Notes: generated by a model not told the origin, from the sequence alone. Numbered from the stretch's first letter, positions 49,757-58,615 are shown. The stretch is 64,000 bases of DNA from Pseudomonas nunensis (GCF_024296925.1 NZ_CP101125.1:3412501-3476500), one strand, 5' to 3'. Made by a program: numbers and translations.

Positions 49757-49898
49757 CAGCTGCCGAGCCTGCGAGGCTGCGTTCGGCGGCGAAGCCGTCG
49801 TGAAATCCGACTCCGCGATGTGTCAGGTAAACCGCATGCATAGGGTTTACGACGGCTTCGCCGCCGAACGCAGCCTCGCAGGCTCGGCAGCTGCTACA
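49753..49898. repeat. inverted repeat of the GTAGCAGCTGCCG class, extended
   Basis: Each arm is about 52 bases: GTAGCAGCTGCCGAGCCTGC followed by GAGGCTGCGTTCGGCGGCG and its complement, around about 45 unpaired bases. It separates the convergent ends of the LysR and MFS genes and provides the LysR stop codon. Confidence 0.88.
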
Positions 49899-49917
49899 AG
49901 ATATTGGGGTGACTGGA

Positions 49918-51282
49918 TTAAACCGGGGCTGCGACTTTGACGGCCACCGGCGCCCCACTCTCCACCGGGCTCTGCACCTTGCACGCCTGGCTCAGTGTCA
50001 GGGATTTGGTTTCCGGCGCCCACGCCCAGGAAATCATTGCGCCCAGTGCCAGGATCGCCGCAAGAATCCCCATGGTCGGGCTCAACCCGATCCCCGCCAC
50101 ACTCACCGGCAACAGGAACGTACTGACCGCCGAGCCCAGACGACTCACCGCCGTGGCCAGGCCAATTCCGCTAGCGCGCACTTCGGTCGGGAAGCTCTCG
50201 GCCGGGAATACGCCGACCAGGTTGCTCACCGCCGACAACACCAGCGTGAACAGACCAAACACCAACACCATCAGGAACGCCGCACTGCCCGGCAACACCG
50301 CCAGCAGAAACAACGCCACCGCCAGGATGATGAACGAGTTGATCAAGAAGCCCCGACGGGAGAACTTCACCGTGCACCAGATCCCGATCAGCGCGCCGAG
50401 GATCAGCAGCAGGTTCAGCATCAGCTCGGTACCAAACCCTTCCGCCAGGCCCATCTTCTGCAGGATCGACGGCAGGAAGGTGTAGATCGCGAAGTACGGC
50501 ATCACGATGCACACGAAGAACAGGCAATTGAACGCCGTGCGTTTGCGGTATTCACGACTGAACAGCACGGCGTAGCCGGAACGGGTTTCGGTGGAGCGGG
50601 TTTCGTCGAGTTCGACGTTATCGCCCAGGTGTTTTTTGACGATGGCCCGGGCTTCGGCGATGCGTCCTTGATTGACCAACCAGCGTGGCGACTCGGGCGT
50701 GCCAATGCGGGCGATCAGGATCAACGCCGCCGGGATGGCCGACGAGGCCAGCATCCAGCGCCAGGCGTCGTCGCCGAGGTTGAGCATCGCCGTGCCGACG
50801 AAGGTCGCGGCAACGTAGCCGAAAGTCCAGATCACGCTGAACGAACCGAGCAACACGCCGCGATGTTTCTTCGGCGAGAACTCGGCGAGCATCGCGTGGC
50901 CGACGCTGAAATCACCGCCCAGGCCAATGCCGATCAGCACCCGGCAGAGGAACAATTGCATAGCGGTTTCGGCGTAGAACTGCATCACTGAGGCTATGGT
51001 GATCAGCACAAAACTGACCAGGAAGATTTTCTGCCGGCCGACTTTGTCGGAGATCCAGCCGAAGAACAGGCTGCCGAGGAACAGGCCAATCAGCGCCGAG
51101 GCACCAATCAGGCCCTGCCAGAATGCATCGAGGTGCATCTGCGGGCTGAGCAGGGTGAAGGCGATGCCGATCAGGCCGAGGATGTAGCCGTCGGTGAAGT
51201 GCGCGCCGAAGGTCAGGCCGGCGATTTTGAGGTGAAAGCGCCCGATGGGCAGGTCGTCGATTTTTACCGGTTGTACGGACAT
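49918..51282 (-). CDS. MFS transporter, sugar-porter/aromatic-acid type
   Basis: 454 residues from ATG 51282 (GGAG 6 bases ahead). MFS signatures FFGWISDKVGRQKIFL (about 75), GGDFSVGHAMLAEFSPKKHRG (about 122) and PAESFPTEVRASGIG (about 350). It is the last gene of the operon starting with the Fae homologue; a REPIN separates it from the dehydrogenase gene. It probably imports the operon's substrate. Confidence 0.92.
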   Translation of the reverse strand: MSVQPVKIDDLPIGRFHLKIAGLTFGAHFTDGYILGLIGIAFTLLSPQMHLDAFWQGLIGASALIGLFLGSLFFGWISDKVGRQKIFLVSFVLITIASVMQFYAETAMQLFLCRVLIGIGLGGDFSVGHAMLAEFSPKKHRGVLLGSFSVIWTFGYVAATFVGTAMLNLGDDAWRWMLASSAIPAALILIARIGTPESPRWLVNQGRIAEARAIVKKHLGDNVELDETRSTETRSGYAVLFSREYRKRTAFNCLFFVCIVMPYFAIYTFLPSILQKMGLAEGFGTELMLNLLLILGALIGIWCTVKFSRRGFLINSFIILAVALFLLAVLPGSAAFLMVLVFGLFTLVLSAVSNLVGVFPAESFPTEVRASGIGLATAVSRLGSAVSTFLLPVSVAGIGLSPTMGILAAILALGAMISWAWAPETKSLTLSQACKVQSPVESGAPVAVKVAAPV

Positions 51283-51338
51283 GTAAATCTCCAATTGTTG
51301 TTATTGACGGAGAAATGAAACCGATCTTTCTTTTACCT

Positions 51339-51426
51339 GTGGGAGCGGGCTTGCTCGCGAAAGCGGTGTGTCAGGCACCATCAATGCCAACTGATACACC
51401 GCCTTCGCGAGCAAGCCCGCTCCCAC
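51339..51426. repeat. REPIN within the Fae-homologue operon
   Basis: Standard pair between the MFS start and the dehydrogenase stop; it may uncouple expression of the transporter from the enzymes. Confidence 0.85.
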
Positions 51427-51444
51427 ATTGGTTATGGGTGAGGG

Positions 51445-52878
51445 TTAGAGCCCGCCCATCAACAGGTATTTGATTTCCAGGTAGTCTTCCAGGCCGTATT
51501 TGGAGCCTTCGCGGCCGAGGCCCGATTCTTTGATGCCGCCGAACGGCGCGACTTCCGTGGAGATGATCCCTTCGTTGATCCCGACCATGCCGGCTTCCAG
51601 GCCTTCGGCCATGCGCCAGACGCGGCCGATGTCGCGGCTGTAGAAGTACGCCGACAGCCCGTAAGGCGTGTCGTTGGCCCGCTGCAACACTTCGGCCTCG
51701 TCTTTGAAGCGGAAGCACGCGGCCACCGGGCCGAAGGTTTCGTCCTGGGCGATCAGCATGTCGCTGTTGGCTTCGGTGAGGATGGTCGGCTCATAGAACG
51801 TACCGCCGAGGGCATGCCGACGACCGCCGCACAACAGCTGGGCGCCCTTCTCCAAGGCGTCGCCGACATGCAGTTCAACCTTGGCCAATGCCGCCGCGTT
51901 GATCAGCGGACCTTGCTCGGTCTCACCGTCCAGTGCACTGCCGACGCGCATTGCCGCGACCGCTTCGGCGAGTTTGCCCGTGAAGGCTTCGTAGACGCCG
52001 TCCTGAATAAAGAAGCGATTCACGCAAACGCAGGTCTGCCCGGTGTTGCGGAATTTCGAAGCCATGGCGCCTTTGACGGCGGCGTCCAGGTCGGCGTCGT
52101 CGAACACAATGAACGGCGCGTTGCCGCCCAGTTCCAGCGAGACTTTTTTCAGGGTGTCGGCAGCCTGGCGCATCAGCAGTTTACCGGTGCGGGTGGAGCC
52201 GGTGAACGACAGTTTGCGCACGATGCCGGAGGCTTGCAGCGCCCCGCCAATCGCCACCGCGTCACCCGAGACGATGTTGAACACACCGGCCGGAATGCCC
52301 GCCTGCTCGGCCAGCACCGCCAGGGCGAAGGCTGACAGCGGGGTTTCTTCCGAAGGCTTGAGAATCATCGTGCAACCCGCCGCCAGCGCCGGGCCGACCT
52401 TGCGGGTGACCATCGCCAGCGGGAAGTTCCACGGTGTGATCGCCGCGACCACACCGATGGCTTCCTTGACCACGATGATCCGCGCGTCAGCCTTGTGGCT
52501 AGGAATTACATCGCCGTAAGCGCGCTTGGCCTCTTCGGCGAACCACTCCAGAAAACTCGCTGCGTAGACCACTTCGCCCATGGCTTCGGCCAAGGGTTTG
52601 CCTTGCTCGCGGCTGAGCAATGTGGCCAAGTCCTTCTGATTGCTCAGCATCAGCTCGCTCCAGCGCTTGAGCTTCTGACTGCGCTCCTTCGCGGTCAGCT
52701 TGCGCCAGGCTGGCAAGGCACGGTTGGCGGCGGCAATCGCGAGGTTGGTTTCTTCAGCGCCAGCCTTTTGCACTTCGGCGATGAGTTCGCCGTTGGCCGG
52801 GTTCAGCACCGGGTACGTGGGACCACCGCTGGACCATTGGCCATCGATGAAATTGCCGTTACGGATCAGCGCGCTCAT
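51445..52878 (-). CDS. succinate-semialdehyde-type aldehyde dehydrogenase
   Basis: 477 residues from ATG 52878, which overlaps the aldo/keto reductase stop as ATGA. NAD(P) aldehyde dehydrogenase with Asn in ITPWNFPLAM (about 148), Glu in SLELGGNAPF (about 245) and Cys in GQTCVCVNRF (about 279). Overall wording (PFGGIKESGLGREGSKYG) is that of GabD-like enzymes. It oxidises an aldehyde, presumably in sequence with the coupled reductase. An upstream in-frame extension to 52971 runs through the reductase gene and is not used. Confidence 0.92.
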   Translation of the reverse strand: MSALIRNGNFIDGQWSSGGPTYPVLNPANGELIAEVQKAGAEETNLAIAAANRALPAWRKLTAKERSQKLKRWSELMLSNQKDLATLLSREQGKPLAEAMGEVVYAASFLEWFAEEAKRAYGDVIPSHKADARIIVVKEAIGVVAAITPWNFPLAMVTRKVGPALAAGCTMILKPSEETPLSAFALAVLAEQAGIPAGVFNIVSGDAVAIGGALQASGIVRKLSFTGSTRTGKLLMRQAADTLKKVSLELGGNAPFIVFDDADLDAAVKGAMASKFRNTGQTCVCVNRFFIQDGVYEAFTGKLAEAVAAMRVGSALDGETEQGPLINAAALAKVELHVGDALEKGAQLLCGGRRHALGGTFYEPTILTEANSDMLIAQDETFGPVAACFRFKDEAEVLQRANDTPYGLSAYFYSRDIGRVWRMAEGLEAGMVGINEGIISTEVAPFGGIKESGLGREGSKYGLEDYLEIKYLLMGGL

Positions 52879-53909
52879 GCCACGGCCTCGGTCAGAGTAA
52901 AGCGTTCCAGCGCCGGACGGGCCGAGCGCAGGATGCGTTTGCCGGCGGTGTAATCGTTGATCACGTCGCACGGCGTGTAGTTGCGTTCCAGCTCATGCAG
53001 TTCTTCGGCGTCGAGCCTGGTTTCCAAGGCTGCCAGGGCACTGTCGAACTGCGCGGTGGTGTCGGCGCCGACCAGCATGCAATCGACACCCGGATGATTG
53101 GCGACCCAGGCCTGGGCGATCTGCGCGTTCGACACGCCACGGGCACGAGCCACGCGCTGCACCGAATGGGCGATCTCGAACGAGGCTTCGTCGCTGTACA
53201 TTTGTTGGGTGAAAAAGTCGGTCTGGTTGCGGGTCGATTGCACGTCGCCGGTCAGCAAGCCACGGGCCAGCGGACTGAACACCGAGACGCCGAGGCCCTG
53301 GTCGCGGCAGAACGGAATCATCTCGCGCTCTTCTTCGCGGTAGGCGCAGTTCAGTTGCAGTTGCATGTTGATCGGCTTGACCCAACCATTGCGCTCGCAG
53401 GCCATGAGAATCTTCGCCAGTTGCCCGGTGAGCATGGTCGACACGCCGATGTAACGGGCCTTGCCGGAGCGCACGATGTCATTCATGGCGCTCATGGTTT
53501 CTTCAACCGGGGTGTTCACGTCGAAGTAATGCAGCATGAACACATCGACGTAATCCATGTTCAGACGCTTCAGCGAAGCGTCGATGCTGTCCATGATGTG
53601 CTTGCGTGAATGACCGCTGGCATTGATGCCGTTGCGGGTGCCGTAGCCGACCTTGGTGGTGATCACCAGGTCTTCGCGACGGGCCAGGCGTTTGACGATG
53701 CGCCCCACTACTTCCTCGCCGACGCCAGCGGAATAGAAGTCCGCCAGGTCGATGAAATTCACCCCGTTATCGAGGGCGTGAGCGACGATTGGCTCGCTCT
53801 GTTTCTCATCGAAAATCCACGGTTTCCAGTCCGGGGTGCCCATGTTCATGGTGCCCAGGCACAGGCGGGAGACTTGCAGGCCGGAGTTGCCCAAACGAAT
53901 GTATTGCAT
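52875..53909 (-). CDS. aldo/keto reductase
   Basis: 344 residues from ATG 53909, a TIM-barrel NADPH oxidoreductase. Catalytic Asp-Tyr in DLADFYSAGVGEE (about 54-59), Lys in ITTKVGYGTR and His in VFMLHYFD (about 126); cofactor loop SPLARGLLTGDV and the terminal VGADTTAQFDSAL. Ten bases separate it from the upstream Fae homologue and it overlaps the dehydrogenase by 4, so translation is coupled. Substrate unknown. Confidence 0.92.
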   Translation of the reverse strand: MQYIRLGNSGLQVSRLCLGTMNMGTPDWKPWIFDEKQSEPIVAHALDNGVNFIDLADFYSAGVGEEVVGRIVKRLARREDLVITTKVGYGTRNGINASGHSRKHIMDSIDASLKRLNMDYVDVFMLHYFDVNTPVEETMSAMNDIVRSGKARYIGVSTMLTGQLAKILMACERNGWVKPINMQLQLNCAYREEEREMIPFCRDQGLGVSVFSPLARGLLTGDVQSTRNQTDFFTQQMYSDEASFEIAHSVQRVARARGVSNAQIAQAWVANHPGVDCMLVGADTTAQFDSALAALETRLDAEELHELERNYTPCDVINDYTAGKRILRSARPALERFTLTEAVA

Positions 53910-53919
53910 GGCGCGGACC

Positions 53920-54432
53920 TCAGGCTTTTGGCGTGTAGAAAGGGTTGCTAATGTGATCGACCACATCCGCCAGTTGCGCGGTTTCCGGCTTGCCGGTCAG
54001 GGCGGCGCGGATCGCGGTGCGGCAGGCGTTGTAGTTGTTCAGGTACACCGCATCGAGGTCATCGCAGGCCGGGTTGACCCAGTTGGCCGTCACAATCGCC
54101 CACTCGTCCTCGGCTTCCGGCGGCAAGGTGCCGTCCAGCAGCGCTTCCAGAACAGCCTTGGCGATCCCGGCCTGGGAGGCGCCCCAAGTGGCGTTGCCGT
54201 GCAGGTCGCTGCTGATCGCGGCCTTGTTGACGTAGAGCGTCATCGGCTTGACCGGGATGTTCGGCTGCGCGATCACCATGAACGGGCAATGGCCCTGGCT
54301 TGGCGACGCCAGGCTATTGGCAAACGCCTGCCCCGCCGGACCGTTGCGCGGCCCGATCAGGATGTTGATGTGCGCGGCGTTCACGCCTGGGCCTTCGAAA
54401 CCTTCACCGATGTACAGGTCGAGTTCTTTCAT
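53920..54432 (-). CDS. formaldehyde-activating enzyme (Fae) homologue
   Basis: 170 residues, the length of Fae. Strongly Fae-like segments are GEGFEGPGVNAAHINILIGP, with His21 in the position of the catalytic His, then PNIPVKPMTLYVNK and EDEWAIVTANWVNPACDD. Classic Fae joins formaldehyde to tetrahydromethanopterin; pseudomonads are not known to make that cofactor, so this branch must have another role, perhaps formaldehyde or aldehyde binding or sensing. It is the first gene of an operon with aldo/keto reductase, aldehyde dehydrogenase and MFS carrier. The start ATG 54432 follows AGAGA. Confidence 0.88.
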   Translation of the reverse strand: MKELDLYIGEGFEGPGVNAAHINILIGPRNGPAGQAFANSLASPSQGHCPFMVIAQPNIPVKPMTLYVNKAAISSDLHGNATWGASQAGIAKAVLEALLDGTLPPEAEDEWAIVTANWVNPACDDLDAVYLNNYNACRTAIRAALTGKPETAQLADVVDHISNPFYTPKA

Positions 54433-54699
54433 GGGGCAATTCTCTTTTTGGATTTTTTGGATGATCAGAAGCGCACGCGAATCGTGAAGATCGCGAGGCA
54501 AAAGTCGGGGTTCGAAGAGCGCAGCGAGGGGCTGGCGGGGACGCGGCAGTGGGGCTTGGTCATGGTTGCAAACGCTCTTTTTTGTTGTTGATGAGCTGTG
54601 TTTGCGATTTTTTAACACTGGGGGTTGGCGGGGCTGTAACCATTAAAAGTCATGAGGGTATGAGTTCAGGTAATGCCCTGTGTGATCGGCACAAAAACC
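54433..54699 (-). promoter_or_regulatory. upstream region of the Fae-homologue operon (no gene)
   Basis: This stretch holds no credible ORF. It must contain the operon promoter, read on the minus strand. A T-rich stretch and a TGGTTGCAAACGC sequence (about 54561-54575) are the only features noticed; no clear operator or -35/-10 pair was found. Confidence 0.3.
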
Positions 54700-54788
54700 T
54701 GTGGGAGCGGGCTTGCTCGCGAAGGCGTCGTGTCAGTCAGCATTTGCGTTAACTGACACACCGCTTTCGCGAGCAAGCCCGCTCCCAC
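54700..54788. repeat. REPIN between the Fae-operon upstream region and the MxKDx gene
   Basis: Standard pair with GTGTCAGTCAGCATTTGCG spacer; it follows the 3' end of the MxKDx repeat gene. Confidence 0.85.
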
Positions 54789-54810
54789 AGGGGATTTGGG
54801 GTGGCTTGGG

Positions 54811-55107
54811 TTACTGCGACATGGCGTCTTTTTTCATGGTGTCTTTGCTCATGTTGTCCTTGGACATGTTGTCTTTCTTCATGGTGTCCTTGCTCATGTT
54901 GTCCTTGGACATGCTGTCTTTTTTCATCGTGTCCTTGGCCATGTTGTCCTTTTTCATCGTGTCTTTTTTCATGGTGTCTTTGGACATGGCGTCTTTGGAC
55001 ATCGAGTCTTTGCTCATGCTGTCGTTGCTCATGGTGTCGGCGGCGTAGACGCTGGCGACGCCCATGGCCAGGAACAGGGACAGTGCGGCGGTGGCGAGCT
55101 TTTTCAT
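54811..55107 (-). CDS. secreted pentapeptide MxKDx repeat protein
   Basis: 98 residues. A typical signal peptide, KLATAALSLFLAMGVASVYA, is followed by a mature part made only of five-residue repeats of the form (D/S/N/A/T)M(S/K/A)KD, about 14 copies. Met and Lys/Asp alternate so the chain is very hydrophilic with a Met every fifth residue. The family is known by this repeat but has no established function; metal binding through Met, or protection from oxidants, has been an obvious guess. At DNA level it is a 15-base tandem repeat, prone to changes in copy number. Confidence 0.9.
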   Translation of the reverse strand: MKKLATAALSLFLAMGVASVYAADTMSNDSMSKDSMSKDAMSKDTMKKDTMKKDNMAKDTMKKDSMSKDNMSKDTMKKDNMSKDNMSKDTMKKDAMSQ

Positions 55108-55160
55108 GGTGGTATTCCTTGTAGAGTTGAGTGTGCTTGCGGTGAATTGATGGGTGTTTG

Positions 55161-55940
55161 TCAGCTACCGCCGAACCAGTTGTAGCCCTGGTCTTCCCAG
55201 TAGCCGCCGGTGTAGGTGTTGGTGACGAAAATCGCCTGGATGTGTTTCGGGTTCTTGTAGCCGAGCTTGGTCGGCATGCGCAGCTTCATCGGGAAGCCGT
55301 ATTCGCGGGGCAGTACGGCGCCGTCGTAGGTCAGGGCCAGCAGGGTTTGCGCATGCAGCGCGGTGGCCATATCGATGCTGGTGTAGTAGTCGTCGGCGCA
55401 TTTGAAGCCGACGTACTTGGCGTCGGTGTCGGCGCCCACCCGTTTGAGGAAATCACTGAAGCGCACCCCACCCCAGCGGCCGATGGCGCTCCAGCCTTCG
55501 ACGCAGATGTGTCGGGTGATCTGATCGACCTGGGCCATCGCACGCAGCTCTTCGAGCTTCCAGCTGCGCTTGTCGGCGACCATGCCGGTGACTTCCAGTC
55601 GGTAGCTTTCTTCCTCAACCGTCGGCGCTTCATCGATGCCGTAAAAGGCATTGAACGGAAACGGCCGGGTGATCATCGACTCGGGATAGGTCGGCGCCAT
55701 GGCGTTGGGATTGAACAGCCAGCCCTGGACCCGATCGTTGAAGCGGGACATCGAGGACAGCGCGGTTTCGACGCTGTCGTTGTCGGTGATGTTGCAGCCC
55801 GACAACATGGCCACGCCGCCAAGGGTCAGGCCGCGCAGCAGGAACGAGCGCCGGGAACGGTCTTCGATCTGCGGCGCCAGCACCTTCCGGGCTTCGCTGA
55901 GGATGGACGACTCGTCGAGTCCTTCGATGCGCTTTTTCAT
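55161..55940 (-). CDS. molybdopterin-dependent (sulfite-oxidase fold) exported oxidoreductase
   Basis: 259 residues. Twin-arginine signal RSRRSFLLRGLTLGG around residue 30, here preceded by a 28-residue n-region and followed by a lipobox-like LSGC. The sulfite-oxidase-type Moco domain has its cysteine ligand at Cys146 (HICVEGWSAIGRWGGV) and the characteristic YGFPMKLRMPTKLGYKNPK near the C-terminus. It resembles MsrP (YedY)-type enzymes that act with a b-type cytochrome, encoded just upstream (ATGA overlap). Likely a periplasmic reductase or oxidase of a sulfur compound or methionine sulfoxide; not proven. Confidence 0.9.
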   Translation of the reverse strand: MKKRIEGLDESSILSEARKVLAPQIEDRSRRSFLLRGLTLGGVAMLSGCNITDNDSVETALSSMSRFNDRVQGWLFNPNAMAPTYPESMITRPFPFNAFYGIDEAPTVEEESYRLEVTGMVADKRSWKLEELRAMAQVDQITRHICVEGWSAIGRWGGVRFSDFLKRVGADTDAKYVGFKCADDYYTSIDMATALHAQTLLALTYDGAVLPREYGFPMKLRMPTKLGYKNPKHIQAIFVTNTYTGGYWEDQGYNWFGGS

Positions 55941-56554
55941 ACGGACTCCTTGCGACCAACGATCATGTACCACAACGTTTTTGGCACCAGCAGCACCATC
56001 ACCAAGTGCACCGCGATGAACGCCACCAACAGTGACATCGCAATGAAATGCACCTGCCGCGCCCCTTCGTAACCGCCGAGCAATTCACGCAACAACGGGA
56101 ACTGCACGGACTTCCACAGCACCAGCCCGGAGACCACCATCAGCGTGATGTCGAGCATGACGAACAGGTAGGCAAACCGCTGGACCTGGTTGTAATGACT
56201 GAGGTCGGCGTGCCCCAGCCGCCCTCTCAATGCCGCCCACAGGTCGTGCAGGATTCCCTTCGGCGACACCGGAAAAAACCGTCGAAACAGACGACCGCTG
56301 GCGATGTTGATGATCAGGTAGATGAGGCCGTTGACGGCGAGGAACCACATCGCCGCGAAGTGCCATTGCAACGCACCGCCGAGCCAGCCGCCGAGTGTGA
56401 GCGCTTTCGGGAAGCTGAAGTCGTAGAGCGGCGAAGCGTTATAGATGCGCCAGCCGCTGGCGATCATGACCACCACGGCCAGGGCGTTGAGCCAATGGGT
56501 CAGGCGCAGCCAGCGTGGATGGCTGGCCTTGGGTGAGGCAGTTGGCTGCGACAT
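55937..56554 (-). CDS. membrane cytochrome b (b561-like) partner of the molybdoenzyme
   Basis: 205 residues with four hydrophobic helices. Candidate haem-ligand histidines are in LRLTHWLNALAV, GALQWHFAAMWF and the pair RQVHFIAMSLLVAFIAVHLV. It passes electrons between quinones and the Tat-exported molybdoenzyme. ATG 56554 has GGGAG ahead; the longer frame to 56611 has no ribosome site. The promoter region carries a palindrome at 56616-56640. Confidence 0.9.
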   Translation of the reverse strand: MSQPTASPKASHPRWLRLTHWLNALAVVVMIASGWRIYNASPLYDFSFPKALTLGGWLGGALQWHFAAMWFLAVNGLIYLIINIASGRLFRRFFPVSPKGILHDLWAALRGRLGHADLSHYNQVQRFAYLFVMLDITLMVVSGLVLWKSVQFPLLRELLGGYEGARQVHFIAMSLLVAFIAVHLVMVLLVPKTLWYMIVGRKESV

Positions 56555-56615
56555 GTCCGGCTCCCGGTTATTGTTCGTTGGGACCAAGTATGGGAGCCGG
56601 AAGATCGCCAAATCC

Positions 56616-56640
56616 TCACGTAAAGTTAAATTAAACGTGA
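56616..56640. promoter_or_regulatory. inverted repeat upstream of the cytochrome b/molybdoenzyme operon
   Basis: TCACGT (56616-56621) and ACGTGA (56635-56640) flank a 13-base AT-rich centre. Centred about 75 bases before the cytochrome start and 80 before the divergent methyltransferase, it could be an activator or repressor site. Confidence 0.45.
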
Positions 56641-56711
56641 TAACTATCCGGGCGTTGCCGGGGTGTTTTTGTGGTTAAAATGCCGCCCACTCAATTTGCC
56701 GACGTTGCCTG

Positions 56712-57653
56712 ATGAACCCTGACGCCCTTGCCACCCTGAACACACACCTGTTGACCGCCCTGGCCACCGCCCCAGCCGAAACCCGCCGCCTGTTTCACGG
56801 GCGCGGGCGTTGCTGGCCGGGCCTGGAGCAGTTGACCGTGGACTGGTTGCAGGGCGTGGTGCTGGTGTCGCTGTTCAAGGAGCCGGAAGCGCAGCAACTG
56901 GAAGCGTTGAAGGTTCTGTTGCTGGGCATTACGCAATCCGCCGAATGGCAACAATCCGGCGCGCACACGCTGTTGCTGCAACACCGCTACCTGCTGCAAA
57001 GCACCACCGAATGGCTGCTGGGGGATGCGCTCGATGAGATGACGATCACCGAGGGCGGCCTGAAATATCGGGTGGACCTGGGCCGCAAACAGAATGCCGG
57101 GCTGTTCCTCGATATGCGTTATGGCCGCGATTGGGTGCGGGCCAATGCCGAGGGCAAGCGGGTGTTGAACCTGTTCGCCTACACCTGCGGGTTTTCGGTG
57201 ACGGCAATCGAGGGTGGCGCGGCGCATGTGGTCAATCTGGACATGTCCAGCTCGGCCCTGAGTCGTGGCCGCGACAATCACCGACTCAACGGCCACGACG
57301 TGAGCAATGTCACGTTCCTCGGCCATGACTTGTTCAAGTCCTGGGGCAAGGTGATCGGCAAGGGGCCGTATGACCTGGTGATCATCGATCCGCCGTCGTT
57401 TCAGAAAGGCAGTTTTCTGCTGACCAAGGATTACCAGCGGGTGCTGCGTCGGTTGCCGGAGTTGTTGACCGAACAGGGTACGGTGCTGGCCTGCATGAAC
57501 GACCCGGCGTTTGGCTCGGACTTCTTGATTGATGGGGTTACGCGTGAGGCGCCGAGTTTGCGATTTGTGGAGCGGCTGGAGAATCCGCCGGAGTTTCCGG
57601 ATGCGGATGTTGAGTGTGGGTTGAAGGCGTTGGTGTTTCGGCAGGGGGATTGA
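56712..57653 (+). CDS. class I SAM-dependent methyltransferase, RlmI/RlmK-like
   Basis: 313 residues. SAM-binding motif I VLNLFAYTCGFSVTAIEGGA (about 153) with the acidic VVNLDMSS strand, and motif IV VIIDPPSFQKGSF (about 218), characteristic of rRNA cytosine-5 methyltransferases of the RlmI/RlmK group. The N-terminal 110 residues do not look like a PUA domain, so it is a shortened member. It probably methylates RNA; the target is unknown. Confidence 0.88.
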   Translation: MNPDALATLNTHLLTALATAPAETRRLFHGRGRCWPGLEQLTVDWLQGVVLVSLFKEPEAQQLEALKVLLLGITQSAEWQQSGAHTLLLQHRYLLQSTTEWLLGDALDEMTITEGGLKYRVDLGRKQNAGLFLDMRYGRDWVRANAEGKRVLNLFAYTCGFSVTAIEGGAAHVVNLDMSSSALSRGRDNHRLNGHDVSNVTFLGHDLFKSWGKVIGKGPYDLVIIDPPSFQKGSFLLTKDYQRVLRRLPELLTEQGTVLACMNDPAFGSDFLIDGVTREAPSLRFVERLENPPEFPDADVECGLKALVFRQGD

Positions 57654-57654
57654 A

Positions 57655-57743
57655 TGTGGGAGCGGGCTTGCTCGCGAAGGCGTCGTGTCAGTCGACATCT
57701 GTATTGACTGACCCACCGCTTTCGCGAGCAAGCCCGCTCCCAC
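57655..57743. repeat. REPIN between the convergent methyltransferase and LuxR genes
   Basis: Standard pair starting 2 bases after the methyltransferase stop codon and ending 23 bases before the LuxR stop; likely bidirectional 3' end. Confidence 0.85.
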
Positions 57744-57765
57744 AAGGGATCTTCAGTGAAGCGGG

Positions 57766-58533
57766 TTATTTCGGTTGTAGCACCAGCGCAAACAACTCGC
57801 CATGCCCGCTGACGTTGAGCTTGTGGTAAAGATTACGCCGATGCACCTTCACCGTTTCCGGGGAAATGCTCAATTGCTGGGCGATGGCTTTGCTGGAGAA
57901 GCCCTGAAGAATCAGGCGCGCGGTTTCGACTTCACGCACCGTCAGGCGCGCATCGAAACGATCGAGCAAGGTCGCCAGATCCCCGGCCACTGCGGTCGGC
58001 CCCTCCGGAGGCACGAGTTGCAAATGTCGACCCATCGCGGCCAGCACCCAGTCCCGCACACAAAGAAGACGGCCATGTTCTTCAGGGCTGAATCGCATCG
58101 AGCGACCAAGGGACAAACCGAGCACAGCACCGTCCACATTGATCATGAACTGCATCTCGTCACCGCCCACCACCGAGCGGAAGTAACTCTGGTAGTACTC
58201 GCTCTGCTGAAACTGGTCCGGGGCCACTGAGTCGAGGCTGTGCAAGCCGTCGGTGATGCCGGCGCAGACGGCTTGATAGAAAGGATCGAGCAAGTACACG
58301 CCAGCGCTATAGCGAGCCAATTCCTCTTCTTCGGGGGCACTGGCCCGGGAGTCGAAATCAATCAGCAGCCGTGGCACTCGCTCGGCGCGCATCACCGCAA
58401 CCAACGCGTTATCCAGCGGCACCAGCAAGCGCAAGGTGTCCACCAGCGCGCGCCAGAATCCGTCGTGGCCGAGGGCGCCGAACACCCGCGCCAAGCCTTG
58501 ATGCACCGGCAACTCTTTCAACAACCCGTCCAC
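57766..58533 (-). CDS. LuxR-type transcriptional regulator
   Basis: 255 residues. C-terminal LuxR/FixJ HTH: LTVREVETARLILQGFSSKA then QQLSISPETVKVHRRNLYHK (about 190-245). The N-terminal 180 residues show no receiver Asp pattern and no autoinducer-domain signature that I recognise. It is divergent from the polyamine-type binding protein gene, with a 111-base gap, and is probably its regulator. Confidence 0.88.
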   Translation of the reverse strand: MDGLLKELPVHQGLARVFGALGHDGFWRALVDTLRLLVPLDNALVAVMRAERVPRLLIDFDSRASAPEEEELARYSAGVYLLDPFYQAVCAGITDGLHSLDSVAPDQFQQSEYYQSYFRSVVGGDEMQFMINVDGAVLGLSLGRSMRFSPEEHGRLLCVRDWVLAAMGRHLQLVPPEGPTAVAGDLATLLDRFDARLTVREVETARLILQGFSSKAIAQQLSISPETVKVHRRNLYHKLNVSGHGELFALVLQPK

Positions 58534-58615
58534 GTCCTACCCCTTTCGAGTAACCCATGATGGGAATGGGTGACCACCCTCCCCCTCGATACGCTGCAAG
58601 CTCCTGATTATCACC

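Noticed and set aside
54796..55185. Repetitive plus-strand frames over the MxKDx gene (His/Val/Leu-rich repeats)
   Set aside because: They are the complement of the 15-base tandem repeat and lack signal peptide and ribosome site; the minus-strand frame has both.
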